DNA of 64,000 bases from UBA4416 sp964543545. GTDB lineage: Bacteria; Bacteroidota; Bacteroidia; B-17B0; Aurantibacillaceae. The position numbers were made by a program, and so were the translations under genes. Below are positions 24,601 to 33,329 of the stretch, piece after piece. Location: positions 310,001 to 374,000 of the forward strand of contig CAZIYT010000003.1 of NCBI GenBank assembly GCA_964543545.1. The letters are read 5' to 3'. The notes below the pieces were generated by a model. That model did not search any database. It was given only the letters and a program-made list of their open reading frames with translations, and was not told where the DNA came from. Position 1 is the stretch's first letter, and every line of letters begins with the position of its first letter.

Positions 24601-27600
24601 ATGAAAAAACTTTACAAAACCAAAGTTTTAGTGCTGTATATCGCTTGTATTTGCCTGTTTACGGGCATTCTGAAAGCACAGATCCCGATTGACTGCAATA
24701 AATTCTACCTGCACAATCCTCCAACCATCTATTCTTACAATCCGGCAACCTCTTCTTATGCCACTAATCCTATTGCCTGCCCGGCGGGCGGGCTTGGCCT
24801 GGCAGTGAGCAATAACCTTAATTCTGCCACTCCGGCCATGACGTTTTACACCATGGTAAGCGGGCAATACTGGTATTACAATGGCTCTACCTGGGTAAAC
24901 ACCGGCCACAGCACCAGCGGCGCCTCTGCGGTGAACCTCTGCGGTGCCGGGCCTTATGTGTATAACCTCGACGGGCTTAACTCGCGGGTATACCGCTACA
25001 ATGGCACCGGAACGGATGTATTGGTAATGACCCTCACTGCCTGGGGCGGACCTTTTGATTTGATCGGCGACGACAACGGAAATTTCTATGTGCTGTACTT
25101 AAACTCCGGCGCTCAGAAGCTTGTGAAATACAGCCCTACAGGCGCTGTTTTATGCACCTATAACCTGATCAATGCCCCGGTTGTTACTTCCGGTGCAGGA
25201 TACGCCATTATCGGGAATAAATTGTACATGAACACCGGCTCCGGTGATTATGTCGGGACTATCGTGGGCAATACGATCACCTTCACCGGACTCGGCGGCT
25301 TACCGGCAGGCATGGGCGATTTTGCATCCTGTCCTTTTCCTCAGCTTACTTCAGGAATTAATACCAGCGGAAATCTCACCTGTGCTACGCTGTCGTCGGT
25401 TCTTACTGCTACTACCAGCGTTACCGGGCCAAGCTACAACTGGAGCGGACCGGGCATTATCAGCGGCGGCGGCACCAGCGCGGTAACCGTGAACCAGCCG
25501 GGTGTGTATACCGTCGTGATCACCGGCAGCGGCGGGGCTTGCCCGGGCGCTTCAACTTCTACCGTAGCGATCTCGCAATCGGGGATTCCGCCTGTCGTTA
25601 CGGCATCAAGCTCCGGCGCTGTAACCTGCGCCAGCAGCGCAGTCAATCTTTCCTGCTCGCAGGCAGGCATGACCTATACCTGGACTGCGCCGGGCGGCAG
25701 CTCGGTGACCTCCGGCATCAACTCCCAGAATGCTACGGGCAGCGGCGGCGGAACGTATACTGTTACCGTGAGGGATCCTATCGGCGGTTGCGTGAGCACG
25801 GCAATAGTAACGGTTGCTTCCAATACAACACCTCCTTCGGGTGTAGCGGCTTCCGCCAGCGGAGCGCTCACCTGTGTGGCCACGAACGTGACCTTATCGG
25901 GCTCTCCGGGATCGGGTGTCAATTACAGCTGGACAGGTCCTGGCATTGTTTCCGGCAATACAACCGCAAATCCAACAGTCAACCAGCCGGGAACCTACAA
26001 CCTGACGGTAACGAATCCTTCCAACGGCTGTACGGCCAATACCTCGGTAGTTGTCTCTCAAAATGTGACACCACCATCCGCCACAGCGGCAGCGGGAAGC
26101 GGAGGCGTGCTCAATTGCAATGTGACCTCGCTTTCCCTCTCGGGCACACCGGGAAGCGGCGTAACGTATAGCTGGAGCGGTCCGGGCATTGTATCGGGTG
26201 GCAATACAGCAAACCCGGTGGTCAACCAGCCGGGAAGCTATAGCCTCATCGTTACCAATACGTCCAACGGCTGTACGAATTCTTCAAGCCCGGCTTTCGT
26301 CAATGTATCACAAAATACAGCACCTCCTGTGGCTACGGCAGCGGCAGGCAGCGGCGGTGTGCTCAACTGTAATGTGACCTCTCTTTCCTTATCGGGCACA
26401 CCGGGCAGCGGCGTAACGTATAGCTGGAGCGGCCCCGGCATTGTATCGGGCGGCAACACGGCAAATCCGGTGGTCAACCAACCGGGAACTTACAACCTCG
26501 TAGTCACCAATTCTTCCAACGGCTGTACGAATTCTTCGAGCCCTGCTTCAGTAGTTGTATCACAAAACAATACGCCGCCTTCTGCATCTGCGGTAACCGG
26601 CAGCACGGTAACCTGTGCCTCGCAGGCCGTGAGCCTGAGCAGCTCCCCGGCCGGCATGAGCTATACCTGGACGGCTCCGGGAGGAAGCTCCGTGACTTCG
26701 GGAACCAATTCGCAAAACGCGACAGGCAATGGCGGCGGTACTTATACGGTAACGGTAAAAAATGCCAGCAACGGCTGCTTTACCAATGCCCTGATTACCA
26801 TTCCTCAGAATACGGCACCTCCTGCAGGTGTAACAGCAACCTCTGGCGGCACCTTGTCCTGCTCGGTTACCAACGTAACCTTATCCGGTACTCCGGGCTC
26901 CGGAGTGAGCTATAGCTGGAGCGGTCCGGGCATTGTATCAGGCGGCAGTACAGCCAATCCTGTGGTAAACCAGCCGGGCAATTACAGCTTAACAGTAACG
27001 AATCCTTCCAACGGCTGCTCCAACACCACGCCTGCCGTGGCCAATGTGGTACAGAACGGCGCCATACCTCCGGCAAGCATTGCTTCCAGCGGCTCGATTA
27101 CCTGCAGCACACCTTCGCTCTCGCTGAGTGGCAGCGCTTCTTCGGGATCTACGTATAGCTGGACCGGACCGGGCATTGTGTCGGGCGGTTCTTCATCAAC
27201 GGCTGTGGTGAGCCTTGCGGGAAGCTATGTGTTCAGTGTGACCAATACAGTGAGCGGTTGCTCCAATTCAACCACGATCACCATCACGCAGAATACAGGG
27301 GCTCCTTCGCCTGTGATCACAGCCTCCGGCAATGGCACGCTCACCTGTAATGTTACAACCTTAACGCTTACTGGCACACCGGGCTCGGGCGTGAGCTACA
27401 GCTGGAGCGGGCCGGGCATTGTATCGGGCGGCACAACAGCCAGTCCTGTGATTAACCAGCCGGGTACTTACAGCCTTACCGCTACCAACACAGTGAACGG
27501 ATGTTCCAATACAACGCCTGCTGTGATCAGCGTATCGCAGAATACAACAGCACCTGTGGTCACGATCAGCGCCACAGCGGGCAGCGGCAGCATTACCTGC

Positions 27601-28824
27601 GCCGTGAGCTCTGTTACGCTCAATGCCTCACCGGGCACCGGAGCCACATACAGCTGGACGGGACCGGGCATTGTATCAGGAAGTAATACAGCGAGCCCTG
27701 TTGTGAACCAGGCTGGCAACTATTCGGTAACGGTTACCAATACAGCCACAGGCTGCTCCAATGCCAGCGGCAGCGCAGGCTCTGTGGTTAATGTGCCGAT
27801 AAATACAACGCTTCCGGTGGCATTCATCAACACGGCATCTGCCGGCACTATTACCTGCTCGAATCCTGTTTCTATTGTCAATGCAACGGCATCGTCATCG
27901 GGGACTTCGATCACCTACAGCTGGACGAGTGTGAGCGGCCCTATGGCTAACAGCAATACGAACGCACCGGCCATCAGCGCGGCGGGCGATTATACGCTCA
28001 CGGTATACGATATGCAGAATGGCTGCAGCAACACGGCTACGGTGACTATTCCGAGCAACCTGATGCAGCCCAGCGGCGTCAGCGCCGGATCCAATACGGT
28101 GCTGCCCTGCAACAATGGCAACAGTATTGTTTTGCATGGCTTAAGCTCGCCTAACGTGTCCTTCCAATGGCAGGGACCGGGCGGCTACACGGCTTCCACG
28201 CAGAACGCATCGGGTGTTACGGTTCCGGGACAATATGTGTTTACGGCAACTGATCTGACGAGCGGCTGTAGCGTGCAGGCTTCGGTAACGGTAGCAAGCC
28301 AGAGCGTGGTAGCGGCTTTCACTCCCGACCAAACGGGCGGCCTGGCGCCTTTACCGGTGAATTTCAGCAATAGCAGCACGGGCGGCAGCACGTATTCCTG
28401 GAATTTCGGCGATGGCAATACGGCCACAACATTCAACACCAGCAATACGTTCCAGGGCTCGGGAACCTATACGGTGATTCTCACGGTATACAATGCTTCG
28501 GGCACCTGCAGCGATACGGCCAGCGCCATCATTGTGATGGAGGATGAGCTGAGCCTGGAGATCCCGAATGTGTTTACGCCAAACAACGATAACATCAACG
28601 ATCTGTTTACGATCAAATCCAAAGGGGTGAAAGAGATCTCCCTGCAGATCTTCAACCGCTGGGGTGAGAAACTGTATGAGTTTACGGGCGCCAAAGCGGC
28701 CTGGGACGGGATGACCGGCCAGGGAGGCCTTGTGCCGGATGCCACGTATTTCTATTTCGTGAAGGCTACCGGATTTAACGAGACCGTGATCGAGAAAAAC
28801 GGAACGGTGAACCTGTTCCGCTAA
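24601..28824 (+). CDS. Giant T9SS-exported adhesin with N-terminal propeller-like domain and Ig-like repeats
   Basis: 1407 aa. Signal peptide (about 1-26, GILKAQ). The N-terminal domain (about 27-250) has repeating YxYNxxTSxY / GNFYVLY / GNKLYMNTG strands like a beta-propeller. About a dozen Ig-like repeats of 70-85 aa follow, each with YSWSGPGIVSGG and VNQPGTY. A PKD domain (YSWNFGDGNTAT, about 1240-1310) and a type B T9SS sorting domain (about 1318-1407) end it. The last 90 residues are nearly the same as in the first adhesin, whereas the N-terminal domains differ. The two share export machinery but present different heads. Two neighbouring repeats are fresh duplicates. Confidence 0.93.
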   Translation: MKKLYKTKVLVLYIACICLFTGILKAQIPIDCNKFYLHNPPTIYSYNPATSSYATNPIACPAGGLGLAVSNNLNSATPAMTFYTMVSGQYWYYNGSTWVNTGHSTSGASAVNLCGAGPYVYNLDGLNSRVYRYNGTGTDVLVMTLTAWGGPFDLIGDDNGNFYVLYLNSGAQKLVKYSPTGAVLCTYNLINAPVVTSGAGYAIIGNKLYMNTGSGDYVGTIVGNTITFTGLGGLPAGMGDFASCPFPQLTSGINTSGNLTCATLSSVLTATTSVTGPSYNWSGPGIISGGGTSAVTVNQPGVYTVVITGSGGACPGASTSTVAISQSGIPPVVTASSSGAVTCASSAVNLSCSQAGMTYTWTAPGGSSVTSGINSQNATGSGGGTYTVTVRDPIGGCVSTAIVTVASNTTPPSGVAASASGALTCVATNVTLSGSPGSGVNYSWTGPGIVSGNTTANPTVNQPGTYNLTVTNPSNGCTANTSVVVSQNVTPPSATAAAGSGGVLNCNVTSLSLSGTPGSGVTYSWSGPGIVSGGNTANPVVNQPGSYSLIVTNTSNGCTNSSSPAFVNVSQNTAPPVATAAAGSGGVLNCNVTSLSLSGTPGSGVTYSWSGPGIVSGGNTANPVVNQPGTYNLVVTNSSNGCTNSSSPASVVVSQNNTPPSASAVTGSTVTCASQAVSLSSSPAGMSYTWTAPGGSSVTSGTNSQNATGNGGGTYTVTVKNASNGCFTNALITIPQNTAPPAGVTATSGGTLSCSVTNVTLSGTPGSGVSYSWSGPGIVSGGSTANPVVNQPGNYSLTVTNPSNGCSNTTPAVANVVQNGAIPPASIASSGSITCSTPSLSLSGSASSGSTYSWTGPGIVSGGSSSTAVVSLAGSYVFSVTNTVSGCSNSTTITITQNTGAPSPVITASGNGTLTCNVTTLTLTGTPGSGVSYSWSGPGIVSGGTTASPVINQPGTYSLTATNTVNGCSNTTPAVISVSQNTTAPVVTISATAGSGSITCAVSSVTLNASPGTGATYSWTGPGIVSGSNTASPVVNQAGNYSVTVTNTATGCSNASGSAGSVVNVPINTTLPVAFINTASAGTITCSNPVSIVNATASSSGTSITYSWTSVSGPMANSNTNAPAISAAGDYTLTVYDMQNGCSNTATVTIPSNLMQPSGVSAGSNTVLPCNNGNSIVLHGLSSPNVSFQWQGPGGYTASTQNASGVTVPGQYVFTATDLTSGCSVQASVTVASQSVVAAFTPDQTGGLAPLPVNFSNSSTGGSTYSWNFGDGNTATTFNTSNTFQGSGTYTVILTVYNASGTCSDTASAIIVMEDELSLEIPNVFTPNNDNINDLFTIKSKGVKEISLQIFNRWGEKLYEFTGAKAAWDGMTGQGGLVPDATYFYFVKATGFNETVIEKNGTVNLFR

Positions 28825-28845
28825 ATTTAACTTAAAGTTTACCTG

Positions 28846-28880
28846 AAAAGGGCTTCCCGAAGATGCGGGAGGCCTTTTTT
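28846..28880 (+). terminator. Intrinsic terminator after the second adhesin
   Basis: AAAAGGGCTTCCCG pairs with CGGGAGGCCTTTT around an AAGATG loop with one bulged G and one G-U, then six T. Located 21 bp after the stop. Confidence 0.88.
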
Positions 28881-28893
28881 GTTTTCAGCTAAA

Positions 28894-28950
28894 GCCCTTG
28901 TTGGTGAAAACACCAACAAGGGCATAAGTGAAAACACCAACCAGGGCATA
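28894..28950. repeat. 13-bp palindrome with a duplicated arm
   Basis: GCCCTTGTTGGTG (28894-28906) and CACCAACAAGGGC (28911-28923) form a perfect hairpin with an AAAA loop. A 23-bp stretch starting GTGAAAACACCAAC is then repeated directly (28904-28926 and 28928-28950) with one mismatch. Either downstream arm can pair with the first. The rest of the 385-bp gap to rpsL is AT-rich and contains AAAAATAG-C-CTATTTTT (29012-29028) and the ribosomal promoter. Confidence 0.75.
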
Positions 28951-29116
28951 GCAATACGAGGTTGAGGGCATTCGAGGCTCATAAAAGCCTGACAAAATTA
29001 CCGGCCAGTCGAAAAATAGCCTATTTTTGATATCCCGTTTGTTAAGCTTTTGGGGAAATAGAGCCCGTAAATAATTAAAAAACAGGCTATTTCTTGAATA
29101 TTTTTCAACATTTTTT

Positions 29117-29146
29117 TTGTTGATGAATAAAATAATCATATCTTTG
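29117..29146 (+). promoter_or_regulatory. Promoter of the ribosomal protein operon
   Basis: TTTG ending at 29119, a 19-bp spacer and TATCTTTG at 29139-29146, an exact -33/-7 pair. Transcription should begin near 29150-29153, giving a leader of about 58 nt before rpsL. The surrounding AT-rich, T-tract DNA fits a strong promoter. Confidence 0.85.
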
Positions 29147-29150
29147 CCGT

Positions 29151-29163
29151 CCCCAAAATGGGG
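29151..29163 (+). promoter_or_regulatory. CCCC/GGGG hairpin at the 5' end of the operon leader
   Basis: CCCC (29151-29154), a five-base AAAAT loop and GGGG (29160-29163) lie exactly where the transcript should begin. A hairpin at the very 5' end would protect the mRNA or act as a regulatory handle. Whether a ribosomal protein binds it cannot be told from sequence. Confidence 0.55.
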
Positions 29164-29209
29164 AGAAAGCGTAAATTATAGTAAAATCAAGTAACACAGA
29201 GGATTTAAG

Positions 29210-29620
29210 ATGCCTACAATATCGCAATTAGTAAGAAAAGGACGCTACAAAGCTCCTAACAAAAGTAAATCGGCCGCTTTGGATTCATGTCCACAACGCC
29301 GTGGTGTTTGTACCCGTGTGTACACAACAACCCCTAAGAAACCTAACTCAGCTATGCGCAAAGTAGCGAAGGTACGTTTAACCAATAAGCAAGAGATCAT
29401 TGCTTATATCCCGGGTGAGGGACACAACCTGCAGGAGCACAGTATCGTACTGGTACGCGGCGGCAGGGTGAAAGACTTACCGGGTGTGCGTTATCATATC
29501 GTTCGCGGATCTTTGGATACCGCTGGTGTAGAAGGCAGAAAACAACAACGTTCCAAATATGGAACAAAACGTCCGAAGGCGGGTGCTGCTGCAGCTCCGG
29601 CAAAAGGCAAGAAAAAATAA
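29210..29620 (+). CDS. rpsL: Ribosomal protein uS12
   Basis: 136 aa, including the decoding-centre protein's conserved KPNSAMRK and YIPGEGHNLQEHS segments. The streptomycin-resistance Lys in the TPKKPNSAMRK loop is wild-type in form. A basic low-complexity tail (AGAAAAPAKGKKK) extends beyond the usual end. It opens the long translation operon, about 58 nt after the predicted transcript start, and an AGAGGA word sits just upstream of the ATG. rpsG follows after 28 bp. Confidence 0.98.
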   Translation: MPTISQLVRKGRYKAPNKSKSAALDSCPQRRGVCTRVYTTTPKKPNSAMRKVAKVRLTNKQEIIAYIPGEGHNLQEHSIVLVRGGRVKDLPGVRYHIVRGSLDTAGVEGRKQQRSKYGTKRPKAGAAAAPAKGKKK

Positions 29621-29648
29621 TCCATAAGACAATTTAAGTAGATTAACC

Positions 29649-30116
29649 ATGAGGAAATCAACCGCTAAAAAAAGAATCCTGTTACCTGATCCAATATATA
29701 ACGATATATTGGTTACCCGCTTTTTAAACAGCTTAATGTACGACGGTAAGAAAAATACCGCGTCAAAATTATTTCACGAGTGCTTAGAGATCGTTGCAAA
29801 ACGTACTAACGAAGATGGCCTGGAAGTTTTCAAAAAAGGATTAGCAAATGTTACTCCGCAAGTTGAAGTTCGTTCACGCCGTGTTGGTGGTGCAACTTTC
29901 CAGATTCCTTCTGAGGTTCGCCCTGAGAGGAAATTAGCTTTGGCTATTAAATGGATGATCACTTACGCCCGTAAACGCAACGAAAAATCAATGGCTCAGA
30001 AATTAGCCGGAGAAATCGTTTCTGCCTCCAAAGAAGAAGGTGCTGCTTTCAAAAAGAAAGAAGACGTACACAAAATGGCAGAAGCCAATAAAGCATTTTC
30101 ACATTTCAGATTCTAA
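29649..30116 (+). CDS. rpsG: Ribosomal protein uS7
   Basis: 155 aa, usual length. It begins MRKSTAKKR and carries the conserved VEVRSRRVGGATFQIP segment that contacts the 16S rRNA 3' major domain, where uS7 starts head assembly. It lies between rpsL and fusA (6-bp gap), the standard str arrangement. In E. coli this protein represses the str operon; no equivalent site is obvious here. Confidence 0.98.
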   Translation: MRKSTAKKRILLPDPIYNDILVTRFLNSLMYDGKKNTASKLFHECLEIVAKRTNEDGLEVFKKGLANVTPQVEVRSRRVGGATFQIPSEVRPERKLALAIKWMITYARKRNEKSMAQKLAGEIVSASKEEGAAFKKKEDVHKMAEANKAFSHFRF

Positions 30117-30122
30117 TATAAA

Positions 30123-32237
30123 ATGGCAGATTTAAGATATACAAGAAATATTGGTATTGCTGCGCACATCGATGCTGGTAAAACAACCACCACGGAGCGT
30201 ATTCTTTACTATACAGGCGTAAACCACAAGATTGGTGAGGTGCACGAAGGTGCAGCTACCATGGACTGGATGGCACAGGAGCAAGAGCGTGGTATTACCA
30301 TTACCTCTGCTGCTACCACTTGTTTTTGGAAATACCGCGACAATAACTACAAAATTAACATCATTGATACCCCGGGCCACGTTGACTTTACTGTTGAGGT
30401 GAATCGTTCGTTAAGGGTATTGGATGGTCTGGTATTCTTGTTCTCAGCGGTTGACGGTGTTGAGCCTCAATCTGAGACTAACTGGCGTTTAGCGGATAAC
30501 TACAATGTTACCCGTTTAGGCTTCGTTAATAAAATGGACCGCCAGGGTGCTGACTTCTTAAAAGTAGTAAAGCAAACCCGCGAAATTTTAGGTGGTAACG
30601 CCGTTCCTCTTCAAATCCCGATCGGTGCTGAAGAAAACTTTATCGGTGTGGTTGATTTGATCAACTTCCGTGGTATCGTTTGGAATGAGCATGATAAAGG
30701 TATGACTTTTAAAGAGGTTCCTATTCCGGAAGACTTATTAGAAGAAGCAACTGAGTGGAGAGAGAAAATGCTGGAGGCTGTTTCTGAGTTCGACGACAAG
30801 ATCATGGAGAAATTCTTCGATGCTCCTGATACGATCACTGAAAGGGAAGTTCTGGATGCCTTGCGCAAAGCATGTGTTGCCAACAAAATCGTTCCTATGG
30901 TTTGCGGTTCATCTTTCAAAAACAAAGGTGTACAAACCATGCTGGATCTGGTGATGGAATTAATGCCATCTCCATTAGACAAACCTGAAACCAAAGGTAC
31001 TAACCCTGACACTGAGCAGGAAGTTAGCCGTAGGCCGGATGTTAAAGAACCATTTACTGCTTTAGCATTTAAAATTGCAACCGATCCTTTCGTAGGTCGT
31101 TTAGCATTTTTCCGCGCTTACTCCGGCCGCTTAGATGCCGGTTCTTATGTACTGAACACCCGTTCAGGTAACAAAGAGCGTATTTCCCGCATCTTCCAGA
31201 TGCACGCGAATAAACAAAATCCAATCGAATTTATCGAAGCCGGTGATATCGGTGCAGCGGTAGGTTTCAAAGATATCCGTACAGGTGATACTTTATGTGA
31301 TGAGAAACACCCGATTGTGTTAGAGGCGATGAATTTCCCTGAGCCGGTAATCGGTTTAGCGATCGAGCCAAAAACACAAGGCGATTTAGACCGCTTAGGT
31401 GTGGGCCTGAATAAACTGGCTGAAGAGGATCCGACCTTCCGTGTTCACACGGATGAAGATTCAGGACAGACCATCATCTCCGGTATGGGTGAGCTTCACT
31501 TAGAGATCATCATCGACCGTTTGAAACGTGAGTTCAAGGTAGAGGTGAACCAGGGTGAGCCGCAGGTATCTTACAAAGAGTCTATTTCTGCCTCTTACGA
31601 GCACCGCGAGGTTTACAAAAAACAAACCGGTGGCCGTGGTAAATTTGCCGATATTAAAGTGGTTCTGGGTCCTGTGGATGCAGATTTCGACAGAACAAAA
31701 GGCGATTTACAGTTTGTGAACGAGATCACCGGTGGTTCAATTCCACGTGAGTTCATTCCTTCTGTAGAGAAAGGCTTTAAAGCGTCTATGGTAAACGGTA
31801 TCTTAGCCGGGTATCCACTGGATAACTTAAAAGTACGCCTGATTGACGGATCTTTCCACGCAGTCGATTCGGATTCATTATCTTTCGAGATCTGTGCCCG
31901 TTCAGCATACCGCGAAGCATTAGGAAAATGTAAGCCGGTACTGATGGAGCCGATCATGAAAGTAGAAGTACTGACTCCTGAGCAAAACATGGGTGATGTG
32001 GTAGGTGACTTAAACCGTCGTCGTGGCCAGATCGAAGGTATGGACTCTAAAAATAACTCACAGGTTATTAAAGCTAAAGTTCCATTATCTGAAATGTTCG
32101 GTTACGTGACTCAATTACGTACGTTAACATCAGGCCGCGCAACATCGACTATGGAGTTCTCTCACTATGCCGATGCTCCTGCCAACGTTGCAGCTGACGT
32201 GATTGCTAAATCAAAAGGCAATAAAGAAAAAGTTTAA
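30123..32237 (+). CDS. fusA: Elongation factor G
   Basis: 704 aa translocation GTPase. The P-loop AHIDAGKTTTTERIL is at about 13-27, with the switch II DTPGHVDFT and the NKMDRQGAD guanine motif. Domain IV carries the GRGKFADIK region and domain V ends GYVTQLRTLTSGRATSTMEF. It catalyses mRNA-tRNA movement on the ribosome. It sits 20 bp before rpsJ, with no tuf gene in between, unlike the enterobacterial str operon. Codon use matches the other highly expressed genes here. Confidence 0.98.
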   Translation: MADLRYTRNIGIAAHIDAGKTTTTERILYYTGVNHKIGEVHEGAATMDWMAQEQERGITITSAATTCFWKYRDNNYKINIIDTPGHVDFTVEVNRSLRVLDGLVFLFSAVDGVEPQSETNWRLADNYNVTRLGFVNKMDRQGADFLKVVKQTREILGGNAVPLQIPIGAEENFIGVVDLINFRGIVWNEHDKGMTFKEVPIPEDLLEEATEWREKMLEAVSEFDDKIMEKFFDAPDTITEREVLDALRKACVANKIVPMVCGSSFKNKGVQTMLDLVMELMPSPLDKPETKGTNPDTEQEVSRRPDVKEPFTALAFKIATDPFVGRLAFFRAYSGRLDAGSYVLNTRSGNKERISRIFQMHANKQNPIEFIEAGDIGAAVGFKDIRTGDTLCDEKHPIVLEAMNFPEPVIGLAIEPKTQGDLDRLGVGLNKLAEEDPTFRVHTDEDSGQTIISGMGELHLEIIIDRLKREFKVEVNQGEPQVSYKESISASYEHREVYKKQTGGRGKFADIKVVLGPVDADFDRTKGDLQFVNEITGGSIPREFIPSVEKGFKASMVNGILAGYPLDNLKVRLIDGSFHAVDSDSLSFEICARSAYREALGKCKPVLMEPIMKVEVLTPEQNMGDVVGDLNRRRGQIEGMDSKNNSQVIKAKVPLSEMFGYVTQLRTLTSGRATSTMEFSHYADAPANVAADVIAKSKGNKEKV

Positions 32238-32257
32238 TCGCATTACACATCTATAAC

Positions 32258-32563
32258 ATGAGCCAAAGAATCAGAATAAAATTAAAATCATACGATTACA
32301 ACCTGGTGGATAAATCTGCTGAGAAAATCGTAAAAACCGTAAAAATGACGGGAGCTGTAGTGAATGGACCAATTCCATTACCTACATCTAAACGAATCTT
32401 CACCGTATTACGTTCGCCACACGTTAACAAAAAAGCGCGTGAGCAGTTCCAGGTGTGCGACTACAAGCGTTTGTTAGACATTTACAGTTCTTCTTCTAAA
32501 ACTGTAGACGCCCTGATGAAACTTGAGCTGCCTAGCGGTGTTGAGGTTGAGATCAAAGTTTAA
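32258..32563 (+). CDS. rpsJ: Ribosomal protein uS10
   Basis: 101 aa with the conserved RIRIKLKSYDYNLVDKSAEK start and GPIPLPTSKRIFTVLRSPHVNKKAREQF loop-hairpin (seen in parts). It binds the 30S head and, in many bacteria, NusB in antitermination. It is joined to fusA by 20 bp but followed by the largest spacer of the operon (146 bp), which carries repeat-like DNA. Confidence 0.98.
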   Translation: MSQRIRIKLKSYDYNLVDKSAEKIVKTVKMTGAVVNGPIPLPTSKRIFTVLRSPHVNKKAREQFQVCDYKRLLDIYSSSSKTVDALMKLELPSGVEVEIKV

Positions 32564-32709
32564 CCCTCTGTTCTCTGTAAGTTTTACCGGCGCTTCGACA
32601 CCCTTCGGCTTCGCTCAGGATGCGTGGAAACACAAAGCGCAGGAACAACTTTTTTAAGGTTAATATTGAAACATAAATAATTAGTAAAAACAAATAACAA
32701 AAAAGTAAA
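32564..32709. repeat. Repeat-like spacer between rpsJ and rplC
   Basis: 146 bp with no gene. It contains CGCTTCGACACCCTTCGG (from 32591) followed by CTTCGCTCAGGATGCG, with the CTTCGAC...GCTCAGGATG wording typical of dispersed intergenic repeats in this phylum. The last 60 bp are A-rich leader to rplC. No terminator or new promoter is evident. Confidence 0.55.
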
Positions 32710-33327
32710 ATGTCTGGAATTATTGGTAAAAAAATAGGAATGACTAGCTTCTTCGATGCCAATGGCAAGTATGTGCCATGCACAGTTATTGAAGCGGGTC
32801 CTTGCGTAGTGACGCAAGTAAAAACCAATGAAAAGGACGGGTACACAGCTTTACAGTTAGCATTCGACGAGAAAAAAGAAAAACACACGTCGTCTGCGAT
32901 GAAAGGTCACTTTGAATTATCAAAAACGACCCCAAAACGTAAGCTTGTTGAATTCCGTTCTTTTGAGGAAGCAAAAAATTTAGGTGATGTAGTAACTCTC
33001 GATATGTTTGTAGAAGGCGATTTCGTAGATGTGGTTGGTACCTCTAAAGGTAAAGGTTTCCAGGGTGTTGTAAAACGTCACGGTTTTGGTGGTGTTGGTG
33101 GTTCTACTCACGGTCAGCACGATCGTCAGAGAGCTCCCGGCTCATTAGGTGCTTCGTCTGATCCTTCACGTGTATTCAAAGGAATGCGCATGGCCGGAAG
33201 AACAGGTGGAAACAGGAAAAAAATCCAAAACCTGGTAGTTGTTAAAGTAATGGCAGAAAAGAATGTGCTTTTGATCAAAGGTTCTATTCCTGGTGCTAAA
33301 GGGTCTTACGTTATAATCGAGAAGTAA
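32710..33327 (+). CDS. rplC: Ribosomal protein uL3
   Basis: 205 aa, beginning MSGIIGKKIGMTSFFD, with the GGSTHGQHDRQRAPGS loop that reaches the peptidyl-transferase centre and the usual MAGRTGGNRK segment. One of the first proteins in 50S assembly. rplD follows after 2 bp, so translation is coupled. Confidence 0.98.
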   Translation: MSGIIGKKIGMTSFFDANGKYVPCTVIEAGPCVVTQVKTNEKDGYTALQLAFDEKKEKHTSSAMKGHFELSKTTPKRKLVEFRSFEEAKNLGDVVTLDMFVEGDFVDVVGTSKGKGFQGVVKRHGFGGVGGSTHGQHDRQRAPGSLGASSDPSRVFKGMRMAGRTGGNRKKIQNLVVVKVMAEKNVLLIKGSIPGAKGSYVIIEK

Positions 33328-33329
33328 TC

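Noticed and set aside
19123..28824. Possible phage tail or toxin functions in the giant proteins
   Set aside because: Ig/PKD-like repeats and type B T9SS tails explain the whole length; no toxin, protease or tail module is visible.
28846..28950. CRISPR-like repeat
   Set aside because: Only two direct copies with a one-base spacer and a palindrome; no spacer array or cas genes.
28885..29139. 84-aa minus-strand frame with a repeated YALVGVFT motif
   Set aside because: The peptide repeat is only the translation of the non-coding direct repeat at 28904-28950, and the rest lies across the AT-rich promoter region.
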